In this document: positions 31,909 to 40,225 of the stretch, one piece after another
Layout of the letters: every line of letters starts with the position of its first letter
Numbering within the stretch: the first letter of the stretch is position 1
Source of the DNA: Candidatus Endonucleibacter sp. (ex Gigantidas childressi)
GTDB taxonomy: Bacteria > Pseudomonadota > Gammaproteobacteria > Pseudomonadales > Endozoicomonadaceae
Reading direction: 5' to 3'
Length of the DNA stretch: 64,000 nucleotides
Assembly (NCBI GenBank): GCA_030674875.1
Contig: JASXSU010000001.1
Span: forward strand, 712,501 to 776,500
The notes under the pieces: model-generated
Databases searched by the model: none
The model's input: the letters and a program-made list of their open reading frames with translations, nothing else
Told to the model about the DNA's origin: nothing
Program-made: the position numbers and the translations under genes

Positions 31909-32735
31909 ATTACGCTAAAGCAACCAACGGAAAGGGGCATGTGATTTCCGATCTAGGCCGTAGTTTCAAACAAAGAATCGCAAGCCATTTTAGCAGAGCG
32001 GCCAATTCTTATGACGATGTTGCTAGACTGCAAAAACGGGTAGCGGCTAGAACAATGATGCTTTTACCATCGTTGCAAGCTCCTCTCAAAATTCTTGACC
32101 TAGGATCCGGAACTGGTTGTCAGACTAACGTTCTTGCAAAACGATACTCAGGATCTTTGGTAGTAGGAATAGACTTGTCGGCAGGCATGGTTCAATATGC
32201 AAAGTCTAAATATCGTGAAGTTTGCAACAATGCTTGGAGTGTAGGTGATATAGAAAACCTACCTTTTCAAAGCAGTTCTTTCGACCTAGTTTACTCTAGC
32301 CTAGCTATACAATGGTGTGATTTACAAACGGTTATCCAGCAGGTTAAGCGCATTTTAAAGCCTAAAGGTACTTTTATATTTTCTACTTTGACTGAGGGAT
32401 CTATGCCAGAACTTCGTGCTACATGGCAGCTAGTTGATGAAGGCATGCATACTAATTCTTTCCCATCATTCTCTGAGCAAAAAAAAATACTACAAAATGA
32501 ATCTTTGCAAATAAAGGCTCTGCGTTGTCAGAGTGAAACTCTTTTTTACTCAGACGTACTCACGCTACTGCTAGAGCTAAAATCTTTAGGCGTTAATACA
32601 ATTCGCTCACCCAGAAAAGGATTGATGAGTCGAAAAAAACTGGAATCTCTATGCGCTGCCTATGAAACCTTTCGAGAAAAAGAAGGACTGCCACTTTCTT
32701 ATAAGGTTATATATGGTAAGGTCGGTCTAGCTTGA
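31905..32735 (+). CDS. bioC: Malonyl-ACP O-methyltransferase
   Basis: 276 residues, ATG overlapping the bioH stop, with GGGAGGAAG upstream. Methylates malonyl-ACP to disguise it for the fatty acid pathway. SAM motif ILDLGSGTGCQTNVLAKRY, then VGIDLSAGMVQYAKSK, GDIENLPFQSSSFDLVYSSL and the BioC-typical AIQWC. An A9 run (32479-32487) lies in the coding sequence. Fourth gene of the biotin operon. Confidence 0.95.
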   Translation: MNYAKATNGKGHVISDLGRSFKQRIASHFSRAANSYDDVARLQKRVAARTMMLLPSLQAPLKILDLGSGTGCQTNVLAKRYSGSLVVGIDLSAGMVQYAKSKYREVCNNAWSVGDIENLPFQSSSFDLVYSSLAIQWCDLQTVIQQVKRILKPKGTFIFSTLTEGSMPELRATWQLVDEGMHTNSFPSFSEQKKILQNESLQIKALRCQSETLFYSDVLTLLLELKSLGVNTIRSPRKGLMSRKKLESLCAAYETFREKEGLPLSYKVIYGKVGLA

Positions 32736-32750
32736 ACTTGGTGGCTTTAG

Positions 32751-33443
32751 GTGAATAAAAAAACATATTTTGTTACAGGAACAGATACCGATGTTGGTAA
32801 AACAATAATCAGCTGTGGCTTATTAGAGGCCGCACGACTCCAAGGATATAAAACGATAGGATTAAAGCCTGTATCTGCCGGGTGCTACCAGACCAAAGAT
32901 AACCTTAAAAATAAAGATGCTTTAGCATTAATGGATGCCATGACTTGCAAACTGAGTTATGCACAGGTTAATCCCGTTTCTTTTGAACCACCGATTGCCC
33001 CCCATATTGCAGCAAACCTAGTGGGTAAAATTATAGCTGTTGAACGACTGGCAGGATTTTGTCGTGACGCAATGCTGAGCCAAGCTGAGTTAATATTGAT
33101 TGAGGGGGCTGGGGGCTGGCGAACCCCTTTAAACAGTCATCAAATGTTATCAGATTTAGCTAAAGAACTTAATACACCTGTGGTTCTTGTGGTTGGAGTT
33201 AAGCTGGGTTGTTTGAATCATGCTTGTTTGACTGCCGAGGCCATTATGGAAGACGGGCTTAAATTGGCAGGCTGGGTTGCTAATTGTGTCGAACCAGAGA
33301 TGATGTGTTACGAAGAAAATATTAAAACCCTTCACTCCTTAATCCCCGCACCCTGTCTTGGCGAGGTGCCATATTTGCCTGAGCAAGATAAAACACTGAT
33401 TGCGCCTTATTTAAATATTTCGGAGTTAACAAACAACAAGTAA
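32751..33443 (+). CDS. bioD: Dethiobiotin synthetase
   Basis: 230 residues, GTG start at 32751 with GGTGG upstream. ATP-dependent carboxylation of diaminopelargonate. P-loop variant VTGTDTDVGKT, GLKPVSAGC and EGAGGWRTPLN are characteristic. Last bio gene here; bioA (diaminopelargonate aminotransferase) is not in the operon, as in many gammaproteobacteria. Confidence 0.96.
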   Translation: MNKKTYFVTGTDTDVGKTIISCGLLEAARLQGYKTIGLKPVSAGCYQTKDNLKNKDALALMDAMTCKLSYAQVNPVSFEPPIAPHIAANLVGKIIAVERLAGFCRDAMLSQAELILIEGAGGWRTPLNSHQMLSDLAKELNTPVVLVVGVKLGCLNHACLTAEAIMEDGLKLAGWVANCVEPEMMCYEENIKTLHSLIPAPCLGEVPYLPEQDKTLIAPYLNISELTNNK

Positions 33444-33504
33444 CACAAATCTTTCCAGTGCATATTTCTAGTAACATCCGAATACCCCACCCTTATGATT
33501 ACAG

Positions 33505-33553
33505 ATTCTCTCTCGTTTACCTCCTACACACACCTTCAATGTTAACTGGTATA
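33505..33553. repeat. Repeat A, right-end fragment
   Basis: ACACCTTCAATGTTAACTGGTATA end preceded by a short piece of the core, between bioD and the dehydrogenase gene. The rest of the 225-bp gap shows nothing else. Confidence 0.6.
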
Positions 33554-33668
33554 AAACAATAGAAACGGTTGACAAGAATAATTTTTATCCGTATATTTCA
33601 ATAACGAGTTTGAATTATTATAATACCATTACTACTAATAATAAGCATAAAAATTCAGAGGTAGTATT

Positions 33669-35471
33669 ATGCCAGAGTATAAAGCCCCACTTCGCGATAT
33701 ACGCTTTGTTCGGAACGACCTCCTTAATTACACCGATCATTACACCAACCTACCTGGTGCTGAAGATACAACACCGGATATGGTGGACGCAATTCTTGAT
33801 GAAGGCGCCAGATTTTGCGAACAGATATTATCACCATTAAACAAGATAGGTGACCAACAAGGCTGTACCCTCACCAATAATTGCGTAAAAACCCCTGACG
33901 GTTTTAAAGAAGCATACCAAAAGTTTGTAGAAGGAGGATGGCCTTCCTTAGCTAATGATAAAAAATACGGCGGTCAGGGATTACCTATTTCTCTAGGATT
34001 AGTTTTGAGTGAAATGATGGGGGAGGCTAACTGGTCTTGGGGAATGTACCCCGGTCTCAGCCATGGTGCCATGAATACTCTAGAGGCTCACGGAACAGAA
34101 GAACAAAAGCAGCGCTACTTAACCAAACTAATTTCTGGAGAGTGGACAGGAACCATGTGCTTAACAGAATCTCACTGCGGCACAGACTTGGGAATGTTGC
34201 GAACCAAAGCCGAGCCTCAAAATGACGGTTCTTACAATATCAATGGTACCAAAATTTTCATATCCGCTGGCGAGCATGATATGAGCGAAAATATAGTTCA
34301 TATTGTGCTAGCTCGCTTACCTGATGCACCTGAGGGAACCAAAGGTATTTCCCTGTTTATTGTTCCTAAACAGCTTGTGAGCGAAGATAGCCTTACAATA
34401 AAGAATAATAATGTAACCTGCGGTTCACTGGAACAAAAAATGGGAATTCATGGTAACGCAACCTGCGTAATGAATTTTGACAATGCGATAGGCTACTTAA
34501 TTGGCCCTCCTCATAAGGGGCTCAATTGCATGTTTACGTTTATGAACTCTGCTCGACTAGGAACCGGCATGCAAGGATTGGCCCATTCTGAAATAGCATT
34601 CCAGGGCGTTCTACGCTATTCCCGTGATCGTTTACAGGGTCGCTCGCTCACAGGGCCAAAGAATACAGAGAAACCTGCGGATCCAATTATTGTTCATCCA
34701 GATGTTCGCAGAATGCTACTAACCATCAAAGCCTTCACTGAAGGCAACAGAGCCCTAATTTATTATACAGGCAAGCTAGTAGACTTAAATCAGTACAGCA
34801 AAAACGAAGAGGAAAAAAAACAGGCTGATTTACAGCTGGGTTTTTTAACGCCAATTGTTAAAGCATTTATAACCGAAACAGGTTTTGAGGCAGCTAACCT
34901 TGGTATTCAGTGCTTCGGCGGACATGGCTATATCGCCGAGTGGGGTATGGAGCAAAATGTCCGAGACTGTCGCATTTCCACGTTGTACGAAGGAACCACC
35001 GGCATTCAGGCGCTTGACTTACTAGGACGTAAAGTACTTATGACACAGGGGGAATCCTTAAAATGCTTTACCAAAGTTGTCCATAAATTCTGCCAGGCTA
35101 ACAAAGAAAATAAAGAGCTTTCTGCGTTTATAAAGCCGCTTACTGTTCTAAATAAAGAATGGGGAGAGCTGACTATGGCAGTGGGGATGCAAGCCATGAA
35201 AAATAGAGACGTGGTAGGCGCTGCTTCAGTTGATTATCTCATGTACTCCGGTTATATTTGCCTCGCTTACTTTTGGGCAGACATGGCGCGTGTCGCCCAA
35301 GAAAAACTGAAGCAAGAATCCTCAAATACAGGATTTTACAGAGCAAAAATTCAAACGGCCCATTTCTTTTACCAAAGACTGCTACCAAGAACCCTGTCCC
35401 ATAAAGCAAGTATTGAGTCTGGCCCTGCCAATTTGCTGGATATGAATGAAGATGATTTTGGTGAGAGCTAA
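33669..35471 (+). CDS. Acyl-CoA dehydrogenase (600-residue class)
   Basis: 600 residues, the long class that carries an N-terminal acyl-CoA dehydrogenase N-extension and C-terminal helical domain, as in the paralogues next to bioD in Pseudomonas. FAD-dependent alpha,beta-dehydrogenation of acyl-CoA. MCLTESHCGTDLG and KIFISAGEHD form the flavin/substrate region; CFGGHGYIAEWGMEQ precedes the catalytic base in LYEGTTGIQALDL (Glu441). The chain-length preference cannot be read. It is monocistronic, with a hairpin 180 bp downstream. Confidence 0.93.
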   Translation: MPEYKAPLRDIRFVRNDLLNYTDHYTNLPGAEDTTPDMVDAILDEGARFCEQILSPLNKIGDQQGCTLTNNCVKTPDGFKEAYQKFVEGGWPSLANDKKYGGQGLPISLGLVLSEMMGEANWSWGMYPGLSHGAMNTLEAHGTEEQKQRYLTKLISGEWTGTMCLTESHCGTDLGMLRTKAEPQNDGSYNINGTKIFISAGEHDMSENIVHIVLARLPDAPEGTKGISLFIVPKQLVSEDSLTIKNNNVTCGSLEQKMGIHGNATCVMNFDNAIGYLIGPPHKGLNCMFTFMNSARLGTGMQGLAHSEIAFQGVLRYSRDRLQGRSLTGPKNTEKPADPIIVHPDVRRMLLTIKAFTEGNRALIYYTGKLVDLNQYSKNEEEKKQADLQLGFLTPIVKAFITETGFEAANLGIQCFGGHGYIAEWGMEQNVRDCRISTLYEGTTGIQALDLLGRKVLMTQGESLKCFTKVVHKFCQANKENKELSAFIKPLTVLNKEWGELTMAVGMQAMKNRDVVGAASVDYLMYSGYICLAYFWADMARVAQEKLKQESSNTGFYRAKIQTAHFFYQRLLPRTLSHKASIESGPANLLDMNEDDFGES

Positions 35472-35888
35472 ACAAGAACTCATTATTTGTTAGGCTGATA
35501 GTGGCATCCGTGAAATCTGCCAATAAGCCCTAGTCACTCGGCCTATAAACTAGCGAAACGGATACACTCAAGGATTGTGTCGTTGCTACATAGCGGCAAT
35601 TGAGCAAAGCCACAGAAGCTTAGGCTTACTAAACGACTGTAGTGAGCATCACCCGTGCTAGCATAGTTGTAGCATGGGTGGTAAATCAAACGGCGTCGAC
35701 TAAGCATATTTCAGAAGTGATCACCAAATCATGCATCCGACATAGCATCTCCACAACCAATCCATAAGAGCAGATTCAAAAGCGACAGGTGTAGAATATA
35801 CTCACTACCATTAAATTCGCGAAACCATTAACCTCTCTCAGCCTAGCCCTCTAACTGGTATCAAAATTAAAGCAAGCCTCAACGATCC
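35472..35888. other. Convergent spacer with hairpin
   Basis: Between the dehydrogenase and the oppositely oriented triple-SPOR gene. Contains an 11-bp stem at 35650-35680 and scattered repeat A-like words (AAAGCCACAGAAGCTTAGGC) too eroded to bound. Confidence 0.45.
35650..35680. terminator. Strong stem-loop, possible bidirectional terminator
   Basis: CACCCGTGCTA and TAGCATGGGTG pair over 11 positions (one G-U) around a 9-nt loop. No T-run on either side, so its role as a terminator is unproven. Confidence 0.4.
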
Positions 35889-38024
35889 CTAACCTTGCCC
35901 TTGAATATCAAGTTTTCTCAGAGTGTTTACAGGTCTAGTCCATGGCTGAAGAAATCTAGCCGCATCTCTCATTCTTGCTGACTTAATAGTGGAAATTGCA
36001 TCCGTACTACTACGGAACTGCCCTTGCAAAAGCACATACCAATCTTTATGGTTACGCTTGAAATGAACAGTTACCGCATTGGATAGCTCCGGAAAACGTC
36101 GCTGCATTTTCTTTATCAATTCCGGTTTGTTAGCTGCATACCACTGGATTGTATAACGACTCTCAGCCGTAGATATAATCTTTTGCAAAGGAGTAACCTT
36201 TTTTACTGTTACTTTATCGCTTTTCTTTCTACCTGTGACAACAGAAATCATTTTTTGCAAAGATTTAACAGACCTAACCCAGGGATAAAGTCGGGAAATT
36301 AACCTGGAGTATGGGGGAAGTGCAAGAGCCTCTTGCGCCTCACGCTTACTATTGAATGTATCACCAACCAGCACATACCAGTCCGCATTTCTTTTGCTAT
36401 AATGAATTATTCGAGCATTTTGTAACCCTGGATACCTAAGTTGAACTCGTTCAATGGACGATTTTTTGTTAGCAGCAGCCCACTGAATAGTGTAACTCCC
36501 CGGGGATGCATTAAGTGCTTTCTCTACATAAGATTGATCGTATTCTTCACTAAACTCTTTGTCTCCAATCTCTGAAAAAGCATTGTTATTCCTGCTGCTA
36601 GGTAATGGCTCTGGAGTTTCACGATACATCTCCTGATTATGACCGTAGCCAGAATATTTTGATTGCTGCATGTCGTAATCAGGCTTCTGCCGAGCAGATT
36701 CTGATCTAAATGCTTGGTTGTTATTATTTGAGTAAACCGGTCCTTGATTCAAGATAGATTTTGGTTTCGGTGGGAGAATTGATTGATTACCTGTCGATGC
36801 CATTGCGTACCTAAGATCATTATTGTATGTAGAAGTCTGCTGAGGCGGATGCTTATACTCTGCTCTAGAATCATCCTGAAAAGAGCTAAGTAAGCGGCCT
36901 TGGCCTTGTTGGCGTGACTGATGATCAGTGGTGTGATTTTCAGGGTAAACATAACTAACAGGAGTGGTCTGACCATTTGCACTTTTCGAATTATCAACAG
37001 GCGTTTCTACATATGGATAGCCATTAGAATAGCCACGCATAGATTGCTGCTGGCTAATATTAGGCGAAAACTGTTTCCCGTAGTTTAGATGCTGCTGAAC
37101 GCTTCCATTATTAGAATATTGCCTATTCATAGACTCTGACTGGTTAAAGTTTGGTTTGTAGCCGCTGTTTAAACTGCTATTATACCTGCTGTCTACGCCT
37201 CTGTGGTTCATTATTATCTGCTGATTTGGAACAAACGACTCCCGCCCAGAAGTCATTGCGTTAGACTCATTTGCATAGTAACGGCCTGATGTGTTTTCGC
37301 GCATAGACATTGAATTTTCAGAGTCTGCAACACTTTCATAACCATCTTTATTAGGTCTCACTAGATCTAAGTGCTGGATGCTAGCAACTGATCGAGTCCA
37401 CGGGTAGATCCGGCTCGCAAGAGCTGCTCTCTCACCCATCTTTAACGCAGCCATGGCGGCAATACGGCTAGGATAAGGACCGTCAAGTAATATGTACCAC
37501 TGCCTACCAGACCTTTGATACTGAACTATAGTACTATCCTGAAGCACAGGGTACTGATTTTTTAGACGCTCCAAGGGGCTCCTGCTGTTTTCAGCCTGCC
37601 ATTGAAGCACATAGCTTTCTGGTGGCGCGTTTAGCAACTCCAGCAATACAGCACTATCTGCAACAACAGGGTCAAAACCTAGCATTGACTGTTCTGATAA
37701 AGGCTGGCGCACCTCAGCAGATTCATAGGCTTGCTCTTCAGGTGCAGGTGCAGATGAATAGCCGTAAGGTTTTTCTACAAGCGTGTTATTATTAGCTTGT
37801 ACGACGTATTCCATCGATTCTCTGTAGTCTATCCCTGCTTTAGAACGACATAACCTCTTGTTGCTATTATCATTGTTAGAGCGACAATCCCAAGCAGAAC
37901 TGAACGACAACGGTTTTGGCGGCAAAAGCAAAGCCTCCACTGGACTTACAGCTGATCCTGCCGTTAGGGTAGTCGCGACACAAAGCCTGAGATGTTTATT
38001 CTTAAACGATGCACGACCGGACAT
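35889..38024 (-). CDS. Secreted protein with three SPOR-like domains
   Basis: 711 residues from ATG at 38024, which has AAAGGA at 8 nt. A basic N-terminus and hydrophobic stretch (LRLCVATTLTAGSAVSPVEA) look like a signal peptide. Three related modules of about 85 residues follow the DamX-type SPOR pattern: YVLQWQAENSRSPLERL..QWYILLDGPYPSR; YTIQWAAANKKSSIERV..DWYVLVGDTFNSK; YTIQWYAANKPELIKKM..DWYVLLQGQFRSS, each ending in PWTRSV/PWVRSV/PWTRPV-x(4)L. One is near residues 110-200, two at the C-terminus, separated by about 300 residues rich in Asn, Gln, Ser and Tyr. No transmembrane anchor like DamX is evident. Likely binds septal peptidoglycan; exact role unknown. Confidence 0.8.
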   Translation of the reverse strand: MSGRASFKNKHLRLCVATTLTAGSAVSPVEALLLPPKPLSFSSAWDCRSNNDNSNKRLCRSKAGIDYRESMEYVVQANNNTLVEKPYGYSSAPAPEEQAYESAEVRQPLSEQSMLGFDPVVADSAVLLELLNAPPESYVLQWQAENSRSPLERLKNQYPVLQDSTIVQYQRSGRQWYILLDGPYPSRIAAMAALKMGERAALASRIYPWTRSVASIQHLDLVRPNKDGYESVADSENSMSMRENTSGRYYANESNAMTSGRESFVPNQQIIMNHRGVDSRYNSSLNSGYKPNFNQSESMNRQYSNNGSVQQHLNYGKQFSPNISQQQSMRGYSNGYPYVETPVDNSKSANGQTTPVSYVYPENHTTDHQSRQQGQGRLLSSFQDDSRAEYKHPPQQTSTYNNDLRYAMASTGNQSILPPKPKSILNQGPVYSNNNNQAFRSESARQKPDYDMQQSKYSGYGHNQEMYRETPEPLPSSRNNNAFSEIGDKEFSEEYDQSYVEKALNASPGSYTIQWAAANKKSSIERVQLRYPGLQNARIIHYSKRNADWYVLVGDTFNSKREAQEALALPPYSRLISRLYPWVRSVKSLQKMISVVTGRKKSDKVTVKKVTPLQKIISTAESRYTIQWYAANKPELIKKMQRRFPELSNAVTVHFKRNHKDWYVLLQGQFRSSTDAISTIKSARMRDAARFLQPWTRPVNTLRKLDIQGQG

Positions 38025-38521
38025 GAGTCTAATCCTTTTGACCAATAGTTAAAACATTACTTCGATGATTGTTTAATTACAGACACTGTATTCATAAAAT
38101 GCACATACTTGTACCTAGTAGTCAAGAATATTTAGATTAAAATACTTCACCCAACTCATCCATTAATCGCTAGTCATTGAAAACATTGATAATAATTTTT
38201 CCCCAATACTATGAATGAATATCACTTTTCAGATATTTTTATTTTTTTACAGCCTGTCTCGTAAATAGGCAAATCGCATTAATATAAACCACCATTCTAA
38301 AGAGTTACTGCCAACTGTGATTCTGCAAAACACCTAACAGAAATGTTCACCGGAAATTTTTTTCGTAGAGCACAGCGCTTCGATAGCAGTAACGCCTACC
38401 AGCACTACATTTTTATCTAGAGTTTCATCCTCTGCCAGCAAAGCGTTACACCAGTTAACATTGATGGTATGAACTAACTAACTTCATTGAGCCGACAAGT
38501 AACAGCTGAATTTAATGAGTG
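38025..38521. other. Gene-free AT-rich stretch
   Basis: Upstream region of the triple-SPOR gene and flank of the IS30 element. No gene, repeat copy or clear motif recognised. Confidence 0.5.
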
Positions 38522-39268
38522 GCGGATTCAAATCTGAATTGCATCACTTCACTAGGTAGAAGAAAGGGCCAGCTGAAGGCAAGTACCTACCCTTTTCTCC
38601 GGCAAGAGATGAAGTGATGACAATAACCTACCAACAACTAGCTTACGAACAACGACGCCAGATTTCCGCACTAAAGAAAAGCGGTTGCAGCCAAAGGGAG
38701 ATAGCGGAGATCATTGGCACCAGCCAGTCCACGGTGAGTCGTGAGTTGGCAAGGAATACTGGCGAACGTGGATATAGGTATAGGCAAGCACAAGGCCGAG
38801 CAGATAGGCGGCGTACAGAGTCGGCTCGGGCGAGTAGAAATGACGCCAAAAATGATGGCGGTGATTGCATCAAAGCTGCGTGTAGAGTGGAGCCCAGAGC
38901 AGATTTCAGGTTGGCTACTGAATGATCAGGAACGACTGATTATACCCGTCTCCTTTCAATCTGCTACGTTGCTGGCTGCGCTCGCTCACCCCGACCACCT
39001 ACTACTCGTAGGCTCATGGGGCTTCCCTTACTTGCCGCCTAGTAGCAACTTGAAATCCTTTGGGTATAAATGAGAGCACCAATGGCTTGCTACGACAATA
39101 TTTTCCAAAGAATACAGACCTCAAGAAGGTCGGTCAGATAGAGGTGAAGCGAGCATTGATGCGGCTTAATTCTCGGCCAAGAAAAGATTTGAATTTCAAA
39201 CTGATAATGGGTGAACACAGGGCTGCGTTAGCAGCTTAAGCTGTGAGGCACTTGGAATTTGAATCCGC
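38522..39268 (+). mobile_element. Degenerate IS30-family element
   Basis: Inverted ends GCGGATTCAAAT (38522) and ATTTGAATCCGC (to 39268) bound a broken transposase. The N-terminal helix-turn-helix reads SGCSQREIAEIIGTSQSTVS; a frameshift near 38780 moves the frame to MMAVIASKLRVEWSPEQISG, which is followed by a repeat A insertion and a large internal deletion. Only a tail with LNSRPRKDLNF survives. Not functional. Confidence 0.9.
38941..39068. repeat. Repeat A copy inside IS30
   Basis: TATACCCGTCTCCTTTCAA at left, TTTGGGTATA at right, inserted after codons for NDQERLI. The orientation gives a stop-free frame through the whole element (LLAALAHPDHLLLVG). Confidence 0.88.
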
Positions 39269-40225
39269 GAGTAATAGAAACCAACAACCTCCCACATTAA
39301 TGAAAATGAATAACTTCCATTGACAGATAATCACTCCAAACTTTTTGATCATATGCAAACCAGACACGATACACTTAACACCAATCGTTCAGAAATATAA
39401 GCGACACTATGATAGATATACCCTCAATTATTAAAGATACTTTATTTCGGAAATTTTTTGCTCCACCCTTCGCGCATGCGCCCCAAAACAGCAAAAATAG
39501 ACTTAAAGTCACGTCATAAGAAAGCATGTGATGTCGATGGCGTGACTTCATTTTTTATCAATTCAAAACCGTTAATGGAGTGACTATTATATAATTCTTC
39601 CAGAAAAGTCAGCAGCACTTATGGATCAATAGATATCGCTCATATTGGTTCTTGATTGCGCTATTATCATAACTAAAAAGAGTTGATGGAGACAATTGAA
39701 AATCTGAAAATACAGCTACACTGCCTTTCACCTTACAGCCAAAACATGAACCCAATTAAGCAACCATAAAAGACTGCAATTGAATATACTAGGAATAATA
39801 AATACTTAGAAACTGCAAATTAATTATTACAAAAAACAAGCAACTTCCTCGCCTAAATTTTACCGAAAATTTTCGCTTCATTATCTAGCATGATTAACAA
39901 TAGTTCTAGGTATTGAAATCTCTATTTTGTTCTCACCTAGGCATATCAACATATATACTGCTCACAAAATTCTTAAACTATTAGTTGACCTAACGATTAT
40001 CACCTTGTAGCATTCAGCCACAAGATCCTAATAAACTCTTACATTTATACTTTCTCAAAGCGTTTGAAGAAAACGTTAGACGTGCAGACTTTGCCTGCCT
40101 GTCACCAACTTCAAAAAATTCTGGATATATTGAAAGATAGGCAAACATGGTAACTATTTCATAAATTATGATAACTATCTAAGTTCATAATTATTTTTTA
40201 ACTTCACAATAGGATATAATATAAA
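39269..40225. other. AT-rich spacer with a flank repeat
   Basis: 957 bp without a supported gene. 39414-39545 is similar to 43367-43515 on the other side of the repeat-rich gene: shared ATATACCC, ATTAAA-x-TACTTTATTT, CATGC, AGCAAAAA and ATAAGAAA words in the same order. A TATAAT hexamer sits 8 bp before the 40226 ATG. Confidence 0.55.

Noticed and set aside
32479-32487. A9 run in bioC as a phase-variation switch
   Set aside because: A-runs of this size are common in AT-rich genomes and bioC is a metabolic gene; no other sign of switching.
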